A stretch of DNA of 34,814 nucleotides from Bacteroidales bacterium (GTDB lineage: Bacteria; Bacteroidota; Bacteroidia; Bacteroidales; Tenuifilaceae): assembly GCA_003818205.1 (NCBI GenBank), contig RPRQ01000047.1:1-34814 (forward strand). Reading direction: 5' to 3'. This document shows positions 1-8,290 of the stretch, piece after piece. A program made the position numbers and the translations under genes. How positions within the stretch are numbered: the first letter of the stretch is position 1; each line of letters begins with the position of its first letter. The notes under the pieces are model-generated. The model was not told where the DNA came from. It ran no database searches and was given only the letters and a program-made list of their open reading frames with translations.

Positions 1-121
1 ATCCTGGTTTATGTGGCACAGGAGACTCTGCAAGGATTATGAGGCGAATTTGGAATCAAGCGAGGGCTGGATACTCGTGGCTTCCATTGCTATGATGATT
101 AATAAAATTTAAACAGGCTCT
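1..121 (+). mobile_element. 3' end of an IS5-type insertion sequence (partial)
   Basis: Frame 2 reads open from the window edge to a TAA at 110-112 and encodes the end of a DDE transposase. The string WHRRLCKDYEANLESSEGW (roughly residues 5-23 of the visible part) followed by a hydrophobic IAMMI tail matches the C-terminus of IS5-family transposases (pattern RRL.KDYE...SSE). The stop overlaps TTTAAACAGGCTC (108-120), which I take as the right terminal inverted repeat of the element. The left end lies outside the window. The element appears to have cut into the gene remnant that follows. The family is recognised from the motif only. Confidence 0.7.
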
Positions 122-122
122 T

Positions 123-263
123 AGAGAAATAATTGGAAATAAGATATTGTCTGATGGACAACTTATAAAACCAGAGAATGAAAAGACAAGTATGATACCA
201 AGATATTTGAATGCTTTGAATTTACTCGAAAGAGGACAAGTATATATTCAAAGAAAAAATTAA
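123..263 (+). pseudogene. 3' remnant of a cassette gene truncated by the IS
   Basis: A frame starting right after the IS terminal repeat stays open for 46 codons, ends ...ERGQVYIQRKN at a TAA (261-263), and stops 4 bp before an attC-like site. All other genes in this array have the same arrangement (gene, short gap, attC). I read this as the C-terminal end of a cassette gene whose front was removed or displaced by the insertion sequence. The protein family is not recognisable from this piece. Confidence 0.5.
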
Positions 264-267
264 CAAT

Positions 268-400
268 GCCTAACAGCCGCTAAACCCAATCAGGGCTTGA
301 CTTGCAGATACGAAAGTTTTTCCTAACTTAGCTTAGCCGTTAACGTGTGACAAGGAATCGGTTTTAACTCCCTGTCTGGTTTTAGCGGCAGGCGTTAGGG
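268..400 (+). other. attC-like site 1 (integron cassette recombination site)
   Basis: R'' GCCTAAC (268-274) and R' GTTAGGG (394-400) enclose an imperfect hairpin: CAGCCGCTAAACCC near 274-287 pairs with GGTTTTAGCGGCAG near 379-392, with further pairing of CAGGG to CCCTG inside. The centre (about 298-345, GCAGATA...GAAAGTTTTTCC...GCCGTTAACG) is nearly the same as in site 2. The next cassette begins at TTAGGGGC (395). Confidence 0.75.
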
Positions 401-565
401 GCAAGCTTGCGAATTCGAAGCGACATTGCCAAACCGTTTTAACTTGAAAGATAGAACAAAAACCCACCGCACACTCAGGCACATTTGGCTGCCCCACCGC
501 ACAGGCAAACGCTTTGCAGCCAAAAGAGCCTTCGTTTTTCCACCCACAATTTGAATGAAATATTT

Positions 566-596
566 TTGGATTGAATGAAATATATTTATACATTTG
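566..596 (+). promoter_or_regulatory. Promoter of the restriction-modification operon
   Basis: TTG at 566-568, a spacer of 20 nt, and TACATTTG at 589-596 fit the Bacteroidetes primary promoter (TTG, 19-21 nt, TAnnTTTG). A 13-nt direct repeat, TTGAATGAAATAT, occurs at 551-563 and 571-583 around the -33 box and could bind a regulator. The expected transcript start is just past 600, which excludes the TTG codon at 594 as a start and favours the ATG at 630. Confidence 0.7.
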
Positions 597-610
597 TCAT
601 TAAATGACAA
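594..610 (+). promoter_or_regulatory. Candidate operator (C-box) of the XRE controller
   Basis: A perfect 17-nt palindrome with two 8-nt arms (TTGTCATT and AATGACAA) around one central A overlaps the end of the -7 box and the probable transcript start. It lies 19 nt before the ATG of a small XRE protein. C proteins of restriction-modification systems bind such boxes to control their own operon. The binding itself is inferred. Confidence 0.6.
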
Positions 611-629
611 GTCCAGAAAAACAAGTCCT

Positions 630-965
630 ATGAAAACCACTTTTGGAGAATATTTAAGACAATTAAGAACAGACAGAGGACTAACTCTTACGCAATTAGC
701 GGCTCAATTGGAACTAGATTCTGCCAACTTAAGTAAAATCGAAAATGGTAAAAGAGATTTTGATGAGAAGCGTCTTGAAAAATTAGCTCTTACATTCAAT
801 TTAGACCTCAAGATAATTAAGACCGAATTTTTTAGTGACCTATTTGCAAAAAAGATATGTGAGAATAACTGTTCAATTGAAACCCTAATAATAGCAGAGC
901 AGAAAGTTCATTATAGGAACAATAAGAAAACGAGACAAACTGAAATAAAATTTAATAAAGAATGA
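630..965 (+). CDS. XRE-family controller protein of the restriction-modification operon
   Basis: The 111-aa protein is a small DNA-binding regulator. Residues 4-58 form a helix-turn-helix of the Cro/C1 type (FGEYLRQLRTDRGLTLTQLA... ANLSKIENGKRDF); the rest is basic and has no recognised domain. I chose the ATG at 630 because the upstream TTG at 594 sits inside the promoter. It is the first gene of a four-gene operon and overlaps the first methyltransferase by four bases (ATGA). Controller proteins of type II systems delay restriction until methylation is complete, and a palindrome at the promoter suggests self-control here too. It is slightly longer than typical C proteins (about 80 aa). Family certain; controller role inferred from position. 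Confidence 0.8.
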   Translation: MKTTFGEYLRQLRTDRGLTLTQLAAQLELDSANLSKIENGKRDFDEKRLEKLALTFNLDLKIIKTEFFSDLFAKKICENNCSIETLIIAEQKVHYRNNKKTRQTEIKFNKE

Positions 966-2014
966 TTAAGGGTAAACATACTGTTATTGATTTGTTTTGC
1001 GGCTGCGGTGGGCTTTCACAAGGTTTCATTGAAGCAGGTTATGAAGTTGTTTTAGGTATAGATAATTGGAAAGATGCGGTTCAAACCTTTGAGAAAAACC
1101 ATAATAATTCAAAAGGAGTTATTGCTGACTTATTTATCGAAACGCCAGCATTCATTTCAAAAAAAACAGGCATTAAAAAAGTTGATTTAATTATCGGAGG
1201 TCCACCTTGTCAGGGTTTTTCCATAGCAGGGAAACAAATTGTAGATGATGAAAGGAATAAACTTTATAAGTCTTTTGTAAACTTCGTTGACTATTACAAA
1301 CCACAGGCTTTTTTAATGGAAAATGTTCCAAACATAGTTTCAATTGGGAAAGGTATGGCTAAAGACAATATCATTGAAGATTTTGAAAAACTTGGTTATA
1401 AGGTGGTTTATAAAGTTTTATTGGCATCAGAGTTTGGTGTTCCACAGAATAGAAGAAGAACTTTCTTTGTTGGACTTCTTAGCGGAGAAGAATTTAGTTT
1501 TCCTGTTCCTTTTGCTTTAAATGGAAATCAAGTAACAGCATTTGATGCAATTTCAGACCTTCCATCTCATTCAATAGTTGACGGAACAAATTATCCGTTA
1601 AAGCCAAAATCAAATTATCAAAATCAAATTAGAGAAAATTGCAAGGCAGTTTACAATCACGAAATCACAAATCATAATGACCAAACGGTAGAAATAATTT
1701 CAATGGTACCAGATGGTGGCAACTATAAGAACCTACCTATTGAGTTACAAAAAACAAGAAATGTAAATATTGCATGGACAAGATTAAATAGCAAAAAACC
1801 AAGTTTTACAATTGATACAGGTCATAGACATCATTTTCATTATGAATTTAATAGAGTTCCTACTGTCAGAGAAAGTGCAAGAATACAGTCGTTTTCTGAT
1901 ACTTTCATTTTTTATGGTAGTAAAACAAGTCAATACAAACAGGTTGGAAATGCAGTTCCACCCTTATTAGCAAAACACATAGCAATCCAACTTAAAAAGT
2001 ATATAAATGCTTAG
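962..2014 (+). CDS. DNA (cytosine-5) methyltransferase 1
   Basis: The 350-aa enzyme transfers a methyl group from SAM to C5 of cytosine in a recognition site. The standard m5C motifs are in order: motif I DLFCGCGG (10-17), motif IV GGPPCQGFS with catalytic Cys83, motif VI ENV (120-122), motif VIII QNRRR (162-166), motif IX around RESARIQSF (303-311) and motif X GNAVPP (329-334). The target recognition domain lies between about 190 and 295; I cannot read the recognised sequence from it. It overlaps the controller before it and the nuclease after it (ATG at 2007, stop 2012-2014), so the genes are probably translationally coupled. Confidence 0.93.
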   Translation: MIKGKHTVIDLFCGCGGLSQGFIEAGYEVVLGIDNWKDAVQTFEKNHNNSKGVIADLFIETPAFISKKTGIKKVDLIIGGPPCQGFSIAGKQIVDDERNKLYKSFVNFVDYYKPQAFLMENVPNIVSIGKGMAKDNIIEDFEKLGYKVVYKVLLASEFGVPQNRRRTFFVGLLSGEEFSFPVPFALNGNQVTAFDAISDLPSHSIVDGTNYPLKPKSNYQNQIRENCKAVYNHEITNHNDQTVEIISMVPDGGNYKNLPIELQKTRNVNIAWTRLNSKKPSFTIDTGHRHHFHYEFNRVPTVRESARIQSFSDTFIFYGSKTSQYKQVGNAVPPLLAKHIAIQLKKYINA

Positions 2015-3413
2015 AGACTCTCAATATTATTTTCGACTTCATCAAGTAAGGCCTCGATTTAAAAATGACATCGAGAATGTACTTCTTTATGTTGCAACAG
2101 AAATATCAAAGTTGGAAACTCAGTCTTTAGATAATTTCAATTACTTACTTTTTAATGCTATCAGATTATATACGGGTAATGCAACAAAAGAAGCAAAAAC
2201 TATTGATAATTGGCGTACAGAAATAGCTGCTTTGTTTGGCTTTATTATAGAAGATAATATAAACAATATAGGCAAAGCAGGAGAAATAGCTAAGAAACTA
2301 GCAGAAGAACAAGACTTGGTTCAGTTTTTCAAATACTTTCTTTTCTATTTTCAATATCCAGGTGGACATATCAAGTCTTATAAACTTAAAGAAGTAATTG
2401 ACAATGAAATAAAATTTAAGCCAGCTCAATACTTCCTGCGTGTACTTGAAGCAGGAGAAAAATTAACAGGTAAAAGATTTTCATTAAATAAAGCTGAAGC
2501 AACTCACTTTATTTATAATGACCTACGAGTTACAAGAGACAATTGTAACCCCGATGAGGTTGTGGAAAGAATTTTACAAAATCGAGAAAATCAGATTGAA
2601 TTAGATTGGCAAGGCGATATCATTAGATATGCAGGAGACATTCTTGACTATATGGTAATCGCTGATTTATTAGTCCAACACGCATCTGACTATTACATTA
2701 ATTGGGGTATTCGTGAAACAATTACTGCTTTTTTGGATAGCCAATTATGGTTCTCAGGATATGACCATCTTTTCGGCACTAACTTCAACGTAAATGTTTT
2801 AAAACCAATAGAAGATAATTGGTATAGATATGTTAATAAAGACTTAGGAGATGAGCTATTTAAAACTGATGTTCTCAAATATTTGGGAATTGAGGAAGAT
2901 GCTTATAGTCGATTAATCTCAGGTGCTATTTCTGATTTGACAAAAAACTTCGACCCTGATAACGTAAAACATACAAAAGAAATTGGAGATTTTGGCGAAA
3001 ACTTGATTGTTGGTCACGAAAGCATGAGAGTAAAAATTGGCGGCAGAGAAGATTTAATTCACCTTATCAAAAAAATACCAACTTCATTTGCTGTCGGTTA
3101 CGACATTCAAAGTGTAGAACTTGATGCAAAGAAAAGATATATTGAAGTAAAAGCAACTATCAGTAACAAATCTTTAAATTTTTACAATTTTCATCTTACA
3201 CCAAACGAATGGTCAACAGCCGAGACTTTGAGAGAATCATATTTTGTTTATCGTTTAATGATTAGCAAAGTTGATAGAAAACTATTTGTTTTAAAAGACC
3301 CTGTTGGAAATTATAAGAAAGACACTATAAGAATGTCACCGAGAAATGGTGCAGATATAGTATTCAAAGAAGAATCAGGAGAATGGAAAGAATTACTAAT
3401 ATGGAAACAATAA
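2007..3413 (+). CDS. Probable type II restriction endonuclease with DUF3883-like C-terminus
   Basis: The 468-aa protein sits between two cytosine methyltransferases, where a restriction enzyme is expected. The N-terminal 320 residues are not recognised. The C-terminal part resembles the DUF3883/PD-(D/E)XK nuclease fold: GE at 330-331, GYD at 364-366, EVK at 380-382 and a later Trp (402) in PNEW. D366, E380 and K382 would form the metal-binding catalytic triad. It overlaps the first methyltransferase by 8 bp and the second by 13 bp. Nuclease assignment rests on motif and context; the cut site is unknown. Confidence 0.75.
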   Translation: MLRDSQYYFRLHQVRPRFKNDIENVLLYVATEISKLETQSLDNFNYLLFNAIRLYTGNATKEAKTIDNWRTEIAALFGFIIEDNINNIGKAGEIAKKLAEEQDLVQFFKYFLFYFQYPGGHIKSYKLKEVIDNEIKFKPAQYFLRVLEAGEKLTGKRFSLNKAEATHFIYNDLRVTRDNCNPDEVVERILQNRENQIELDWQGDIIRYAGDILDYMVIADLLVQHASDYYINWGIRETITAFLDSQLWFSGYDHLFGTNFNVNVLKPIEDNWYRYVNKDLGDELFKTDVLKYLGIEEDAYSRLISGAISDLTKNFDPDNVKHTKEIGDFGENLIVGHESMRVKIGGREDLIHLIKKIPTSFAVGYDIQSVELDAKKRYIEVKATISNKSLNFYNFHLTPNEWSTAETLRESYFVYRLMISKVDRKLFVLKDPVGNYKKDTIRMSPRNGADIVFKEESGEWKELLIWKQ

Positions 3414-4462
3414 AAGTTGCATCACTTTTTTGTGGTTGTGGTGGTATGGATTTAGGAATTCAAGGAGATTTTGAATTCTTAAAAAAACACTATCAGAAAT
3501 TACCTTTTGAAGTTGTATATGCGGCCGATAATGATGCTTATGCTGTTTCTATTTACAACAACAATTTTTCTCATAAATGTCAAATAAAAGACGTACGAGA
3601 TATTAAACACTCTGAATTACCTGACCACGATATTTTACTAGGTGGGTTTCCTTGCCAGTCATTTTCTATTAGTGCACAAAATCCACCAAGACTTGGCTTC
3701 AATGATGAAAAGGGTAAATTATTCTTTGAAATGGTTAATGTTTTAAAAGAAAAAAAGCCAAGATTTTTTATTGCTGAAAATGTAAAAGGGCTATTATCTG
3801 CTAATAAAGGAAAGGCATTTCCGATGATTGTAAATGAATTTAAAAACGCAGGCTACTATGTTCATCATAAACTATTGAATGCTTCTGAATTTGGTGTCCC
3901 ACAAAAAAGGGAGCGTGTTTTTATTGTTGGTTTCAGGAATTTTGAAGACTATTTTGCTTTTAGTTTTCCTCAACCTCAGACTCTTAATGGCTCAAAAGTT
4001 AAATTAAAACAAGTAGTCGACACATTAGCGAACCATGATGACAAGTGGTTTTTTAGTCAAAAAGCAGTTGACGGTATGCTAAAGGTAAGAGAGAAAATGA
4101 ATAAAGGTCGAGTTCAAGACCTAGAGCAACCTTGTAATACTATTAGTTCACATTTGGCAAAAGTAAGTTTAAATGGAACAGACCCTGTATTATTGATTGA
4201 CGGCAGATACCGCAGATTAACTCCTAGAGAAGCTGCTAATATTCAATCTTTTCCAGATTCATTTAAGTTAAACAGTGTTTCAGAAAACAGACAATACAGA
4301 GCAATTGGTAACGCAGTTCCACCTGTATTGATGTGGCATGTTGCTAATGCATTGGCGTGTCTTTATACAATCAAAAAAAGTGAGCACAAAGAAATAGATA
4401 GAACGAAAATGCCAACGCAGTATAGCCACACACATTGCCAAGCCCCACAAGCCAACGCTTGA
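3401..4462 (+). CDS. DNA (cytosine-5) methyltransferase 2
   Basis: The 353-aa protein is a second m5C methyltransferase. Motif I LFCGCGGMDLG (9-19), motif IV GGFPCQSFS with catalytic Cys85, motif VI ENVKG (126-130), motif VIII QKRERV and motif X QYRAIGNAVPPV are all present. It is clearly different from methyltransferase 1, including PPCQ versus FPCQ at the active site. I took the ATG at 3401; one six codons upstream (3383) is also possible. Two different m5C enzymes around one nuclease usually mean an asymmetric target, one enzyme per strand. The last 25 or so residues are low in homology-like features and run toward attC site 2. Confidence 0.92.
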   Translation: METIKVASLFCGCGGMDLGIQGDFEFLKKHYQKLPFEVVYAADNDAYAVSIYNNNFSHKCQIKDVRDIKHSELPDHDILLGGFPCQSFSISAQNPPRLGFNDEKGKLFFEMVNVLKEKKPRFFIAENVKGLLSANKGKAFPMIVNEFKNAGYYVHHKLLNASEFGVPQKRERVFIVGFRNFEDYFAFSFPQPQTLNGSKVKLKQVVDTLANHDDKWFFSQKAVDGMLKVREKMNKGRVQDLEQPCNTISSHLAKVSLNGTDPVLLIDGRYRRLTPREAANIQSFPDSFKLNSVSENRQYRAIGNAVPPVLMWHVANALACLYTIKKSEHKEIDRTKMPTQYSHTHCQAPQANA

Positions 4463-4547
4463 ACCAATGCTTGTCAAAGAGTGTGTCTATCCTAACGCAC
4501 TAGGAGAAATGAATGGACATTGTAACGAACTCGAAAGAAAAGCCAGC

Positions 4548-4681
4548 CCCTAACAGCCGCTAAACCCAATCAGGGCTTGATTTGCAGATAAGAAAGTTTT
4601 TCCTACCTTAGCATTGCCGTTAACGGGGGACACGGAAACCGTTTCAAACTCCCTGCCTGCGTTTAGCGGCAAACGTTGTAT
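4548..4681 (+). other. attC-like site 2
   Basis: R'' CCCTAAC (4548-4554) and R' GTTGTAT (4675-4681) flank a hairpin of the same type as site 1, with arms AGCCGCTAAACCC and CGTTTAGCGGC and a closely similar middle. GCCCCTAAC at 4546-4554 is the exact complement of GTTAGGGGC at 394-402, the start of the same cassette. This marks the four-gene restriction-modification block as one cassette of about 4.3 kb. Confidence 0.8.
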
Positions 4682-4713
4682 GCCATATTAAAAACCTCTA
4701 ACAAAAATATATC

Positions 4714-6096
4714 ATGAAAGATAGAAAAATTACTAACGAAGAAAAAATGTACTTCTCAAAGAGACAAGAAAGTCACTTTTATGATAGAAAAGCAAAAGAG
4801 ATTGGAGGAAAAAAAATTCAGAAAATTGCTGTTGCATTTGCAAATGCTGACGGAGGTGATTTTATTGTAGGAATCAAAGATGATAAAGACGAACCTGATT
4901 TCACAAAAAGATGGGCTGGAGAATTAAATAAAGAAGCATTCAATGAGGTTTTTCAGAATTTAATAGAAATTTCACCAAGTATTCCATACTCTCCTGAATT
5001 TTTACTTGATGAATCCTCAAATACATATGCTTTGAGGATTACGATTGAAAAGAGTGATAAAGTTCACTTTACGGCTGATAAAATTGTTTACCAAAGAATT
5101 TCGGCACAATCTATCCCAATAAAAGAACCTCAAAAAATACAAGAGTTAGCCTTCGCTAAGGGTGAATCTTCTTACGAAGATATTGTTTTAGAAGATGCAC
5201 GTGCAGAGGATATTTTTGAGACATTTGAAATGAAAAGGTTTCTAAGAGATTATTCACCAAAATCAGACGCTATTGACTTTACAATAAACCAGAATCTTGT
5301 CGATAGAAATAAATATTCACCAAAAATTGCTGGTTTGTTGTTGTTTAATGACAATCCTGTTACATTATTGCCAAGAAAATGTGGTATTAAAATTACGCGA
5401 TACGATACATCAATTGAGATTCCCGAAAGAACACATCTCAAAGAGCAATTTTCAATTGAAGGCAATCTATATTCGCAAATAAATGATGCTTCTCAAAAGA
5501 TTTCAGAAATAATGTCTAACGTTAAAATTTGGACTCCAAAGGGATTGGAAAAAGTTGACTACCCACCAGAAACAATTTGGGAAATACTCGTAAATGCCGT
5601 TATTCATAGAGATTACTCAATATCTGATGATGTTCAAATATTGATATTCAATAACAGAATTGAAATAATAAGTCCTGGTAAATTACCAGGTTATGTGACT
5701 ATTGACAATATTCTTGATGCAAGGTTTTCTCGAAATACTAAAATTGTAAGAACTCTAAATAGATACAAGAATCCACCTAATAAAGACATGGGTGAAGGCT
5801 TAAATACTGCATTTCAAAAAATGCAAGAATGGCATTTGAAAAAGCCTACAATTTCAATAAATGGAAATTATGTGAAAGTTACTATTGCTCATTCTCCTTT
5901 AGCTAGTCCTGAAGAAAGCGTATTAGAATATTTATCACATAATTCGATTGTGAAAAACAGAGAAGCGAGAGAAATTACCGGTATAAAATCTGAAAATGTC
6001 ATGAAAAATGTTTTTATTAAAATGAGGCAGAACAATTTAATTGAGCCAGTTATGAGCAAAACGGGAACAAAAATAATAGCATGGAAGAAAAAATAA
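4714..6096 (+). CDS. AlbA_2 (Schlafen-like) / HATPase_c_4 ATP-binding protein
   Basis: The 460-aa protein belongs to the COG2865 type of predicted ATP-dependent regulators. Residues 19-56 carry the AlbA_2 signature (ESHFYDRKAKEIGG... AFANADGGDFIVGIKDD). A GHKL ATPase-like part follows at about 285-370, with EILVNAVIHRDYS (Bergerat-type N box) and NRIEIISPGKLP, and GEGLNTAF further on. The C-terminus looks like a winged helix (EYLSHNSIVKNREAREITG). It is the only gene of its cassette, and its start codon is 33 bp after the R' box. No cassette-own promoter of the standard form was seen, so it may depend on upstream transcription. Members occur near phage-defence genes, but its role here is unknown. 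Confidence 0.85.
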   Translation: MKDRKITNEEKMYFSKRQESHFYDRKAKEIGGKKIQKIAVAFANADGGDFIVGIKDDKDEPDFTKRWAGELNKEAFNEVFQNLIEISPSIPYSPEFLLDESSNTYALRITIEKSDKVHFTADKIVYQRISAQSIPIKEPQKIQELAFAKGESSYEDIVLEDARAEDIFETFEMKRFLRDYSPKSDAIDFTINQNLVDRNKYSPKIAGLLLFNDNPVTLLPRKCGIKITRYDTSIEIPERTHLKEQFSIEGNLYSQINDASQKISEIMSNVKIWTPKGLEKVDYPPETIWEILVNAVIHRDYSISDDVQILIFNNRIEIISPGKLPGYVTIDNILDARFSRNTKIVRTLNRYKNPPNKDMGEGLNTAFQKMQEWHLKKPTISINGNYVKVTIAHSPLASPEESVLEYLSHNSIVKNREAREITGIKSENVMKNVFIKMRQNNLIEPVMSKTGTKIIAWKKK

Positions 6097-6103
6097 ATAC
6101 GGC

Positions 6104-6236
6104 ATACAACACGTGGCAAAAAATATTGGGGTTGACGCGCAGACAAGTAACTTTTTAGTACTTTAGTAAAAGTTTAGCGTGGGACAGATGTTCGGTTGTT
6201 AACTCCCCAACATTTCCAACCACGGAAACGTTGGCG
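6104..6236 (+). other. attC-like site 3
   Basis: R'' ATACAAC (6104-6110) and R' GTTGGCG (6230-6236). GGCATACAAC (6101-6110) is the exact complement of GTTGTATGCC (4675-4684) at the start of the same cassette. Stem arms are ACGTGG...ATTGGGG and CCCCAACAT...CCACG. The central part shares GCAGACAAGT and GCGTGGGACA with the other sites. Confidence 0.8.
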
Positions 6237-6315
6237 TTCATTGTATCGCACCCCGAAATCAACGCTAACGGCATCATGAAAGATTTTTCTATCTTTGTTT
6301 TATAATCATGATTCC

Positions 6316-7161
6316 ATGACAAAAGAAACTGCTATAAAACTATTCAATGAGAGACGAATTCGTACTCAATGGGATGACAATCAAGAGAAATGGTATTTCT
6401 CTATTGTGGATGTTGTAGGTGTACTTACTGAAAGTGAGAATCCCAATAATTATTGGAAAGTACTGAAGAACAGACTAAAAAAAGAGGGAAGTGAGTTGGT
6501 TACAAATTGTAACCAACTGAAAATGCAATCGGCTGATGGGAAATATTATAAAACGGATGTTGCTGATACAGAGCAGTTATTTCGCTTGATTCAAAGCATT
6601 CCATCTCCTAAAGCAGAACCATTTAAAATGTGGTTAGCACAAGTTGGGAGAGAACGAATAGACGAAATTGAAGACCCTGAAATTGGTATTGACAGATTGA
6701 TGGAAACATACCTTCGAAAGGGTTATAGTAAAGAATGGATAAACCAAAGACTCAAAAGCATTGAAATCCGAAAGGAACTTACCGATGAATGGGATAATAG
6801 AGGTGTTAAAAAAGGGCAAGAATATGCTATTTTAACTGATGAAATAACAAAAGCATGGAGTGGACTGACAACAAAACAATATAAGGGCCATAAAGATTTG
6901 AAAAAGGAAAATCTTCGCGACCATATGACCAATCTTGAATTAGTATTGAATATGCTAGCCGAAGCATCTACCACTGAAATCTCAAAGAAAAAAGAACCTA
7001 AAACCTTTCACGAAAACAAAGTGGTCGCTCGAAAAGGAGGAAATGTGGCAAAAGCAGCACGTTTGCAACTAGAAAAAACAACAGGAAAAAAGGTAGTAAC
7101 AACGTTAAATGCCAAGAATCTAGATAATCCTATGTTGAAAGCCAACAATGATGAAGAATAA
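6316..7161 (+). CDS. BRO/DinD-family protein
   Basis: The 281-aa product has a Bro-N domain in its first 100 residues: IRTQWDDNQEKWYFSIVDVV, then NYWKVLKNRLKKEG, and a segment with TEQLFRLIQSIPSPKAEPFKMWLAQVG. Such domains occur in phage antirepressors and in DinD, which inhibits RecA filaments in E. coli. The middle (YSKEWINQRLKSIEIRKELTDEWDNRG) is typical of the chromosomal DinD-like branch. I start at the ATG at 6316; a TTG seven codons upstream is less likely. Sole gene of cassette 3, followed 9 bp later by attC site 4. The exact function, regulator or DNA-damage protein, is not decided by sequence. Confidence 0.85.
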   Translation: MTKETAIKLFNERRIRTQWDDNQEKWYFSIVDVVGVLTESENPNNYWKVLKNRLKKEGSELVTNCNQLKMQSADGKYYKTDVADTEQLFRLIQSIPSPKAEPFKMWLAQVGRERIDEIEDPEIGIDRLMETYLRKGYSKEWINQRLKSIEIRKELTDEWDNRGVKKGQEYAILTDEITKAWSGLTTKQYKGHKDLKKENLRDHMTNLELVLNMLAEASTTEISKKKEPKTFHENKVVARKGGNVAKAARLQLEKTTGKKVVTTLNAKNLDNPMLKANNDEE

Positions 7162-7170
7162 ACAACGAAA

Positions 7171-7355
7171 CGCCAACAGCTGTTAAAACCCAACGGGGCT
7201 GAAGCGTAGACAAGTTTTTATTAGTTTTTAAGTTATATTTTAACGTGGGACAAGATTGCCCGCCTGCCCGCCCAGACGAGCCGTTCGGACGGGAATGACG
7301 CAGTCGGGCAGGCTGCTTCGAACTCCCCGTCGTTTTTTAGCAGCAGGCGTTACCT
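7171..7355 (+). other. attC-like site 4, enlarged by an inserted palindrome
   Basis: R'' CGCCAAC (7171-7177) and R' GTTACCT (7349-7355). AACGCCAAC at 7169-7177 is complementary to GTTGGCGTT (6230-6238) at the start of this cassette. The stem pairs CAGCTGTTAAAAC with GTTTTTTAGCAGC. At 185 bp it is about 50 bp longer than its neighbours, and the extra length is the G+C-rich hairpin at 7262-7313. Confidence 0.75.
7262..7313. repeat. G+C-rich palindrome inserted in attC site 4
   Basis: GCCTGCCCG (7262-7270) pairs with CGGGCAGGC (7305-7313), with a second hairpin around GACGAGCCGTTCGGACGGG inside. The base composition is very different from the surrounding cassette DNA, and the outer arms resemble the CCTGCC/GGCAGG repeats found elsewhere in the window. 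Confidence 0.65.
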
Positions 7356-7386
7356 GCAAGCGTAAAGAATGACACATACATTAACC

Positions 7387-8277
7387 ATGAAGAAGAAAAT
7401 AATTATTGGGATAACAATTTTAACATTAACAACAATTGCATTTTCTATGGGACTATTTGACAAATTATTAGGTAAGAAAAATCCTGAAAAACAAACGATA
7501 TCTTCTGCAAAAGAAACAGGACACAAAGAAGAATGGGAGTTTTATTTTAGCAACGTAGACGAAAAATTAGGTTCAATCTTTGTTGACCTTGGACTTCTCA
7601 AAATTGCACCGATGCTGAACAGACCGAATGTTGTTTGGGTTTCTATCAAAATGAATAACCCAAGAGAAGACGGACTTTCATCTCACGAGGAAAGCGGACC
7701 TCTTGGAGACATTGAAGACGTTTTGGTTAACAATATTAATGCTAAACATAACTCCATCTATGTCGGACGTCTTACATCAGCTGGCAACAGAGATTTATAT
7801 TTTTATTTTGGAGACACAACACTTTACGACAAAGCAATTTCAGAAGTTATGGTTGCTTTCCCAAAATATCAATTTGACTTCGGGTCAAAAGAAGACAAAG
7901 AATGGGATGGCTATTTTAACTTTCTCTATCCGTCACCACAGCAATTTCAAAGCATACAAAACAGACGTGTAATTGACCAACTTGAAAAAAGCGGAGACAT
8001 ACTTTCAAAGTCAAGAGAAGTTTTTCATTGGATTTATTTTAAATCGGAAAGTGACAGGGGAAAATATATAGAGAAAATAAAGAATGACAACTTTACAATC
8101 GTTGACATAGGAAGTGATAATTCAAGGGGCGAGTTTGTTTTTAAACTTGCAATTAAAAGGGTTGATAAAGTTGATGCTAAAAGCGTTGACGAATACGTTA
8201 TTTATTTGTGGAAACTTGCAAACGAATTGAATGCAGAATATGACGGTTGGGAAACATCAATTGAGAAAGACGAATAA
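7387..8277 (+). CDS. Exported DUF695-RraB domain protein
   Basis: The 296-aa protein starts with a signal peptide or membrane anchor (MKKKIIIGITILTLTTIAFS). A DUF695 domain follows (about 25-175 of the mature numbering): EEWEFYFSNVDEKLGSIFVDLGL, EDGLSSHEESGPLGDIED, and EWDGYFNFLYPS. The C-terminal 110 residues match RraB, a regulator of ribonuclease activity (RRVIDQLEKSGDILSKSREVFHW ends with the hallmark EYDGWET). RraB is a cytoplasmic RNase E inhibitor in gammaproteobacteria, so an exported copy is unexpected. The ATG at 7369 would add six residues before the basic start of the signal; I prefer 7387. It is the only gene of cassette 4. Confidence 0.85.
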   Translation: MKKKIIIGITILTLTTIAFSMGLFDKLLGKKNPEKQTISSAKETGHKEEWEFYFSNVDEKLGSIFVDLGLLKIAPMLNRPNVVWVSIKMNNPREDGLSSHEESGPLGDIEDVLVNNINAKHNSIYVGRLTSAGNRDLYFYFGDTTLYDKAISEVMVAFPKYQFDFGSKEDKEWDGYFNFLYPSPQQFQSIQNRRVIDQLEKSGDILSKSREVFHWIYFKSESDRGKYIEKIKNDNFTIVDIGSDNSRGEFVFKLAIKRVDKVDAKSVDEYVIYLWKLANELNAEYDGWETSIEKDE

Positions 8278-8290
8278 TGACGAATGACAA

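Noticed and set aside
333-640. Two overlapping - strand frames upstream of the controller gene
   Set aside because: They run through attC site 1 and the operon promoter and contain no protein-like pattern.
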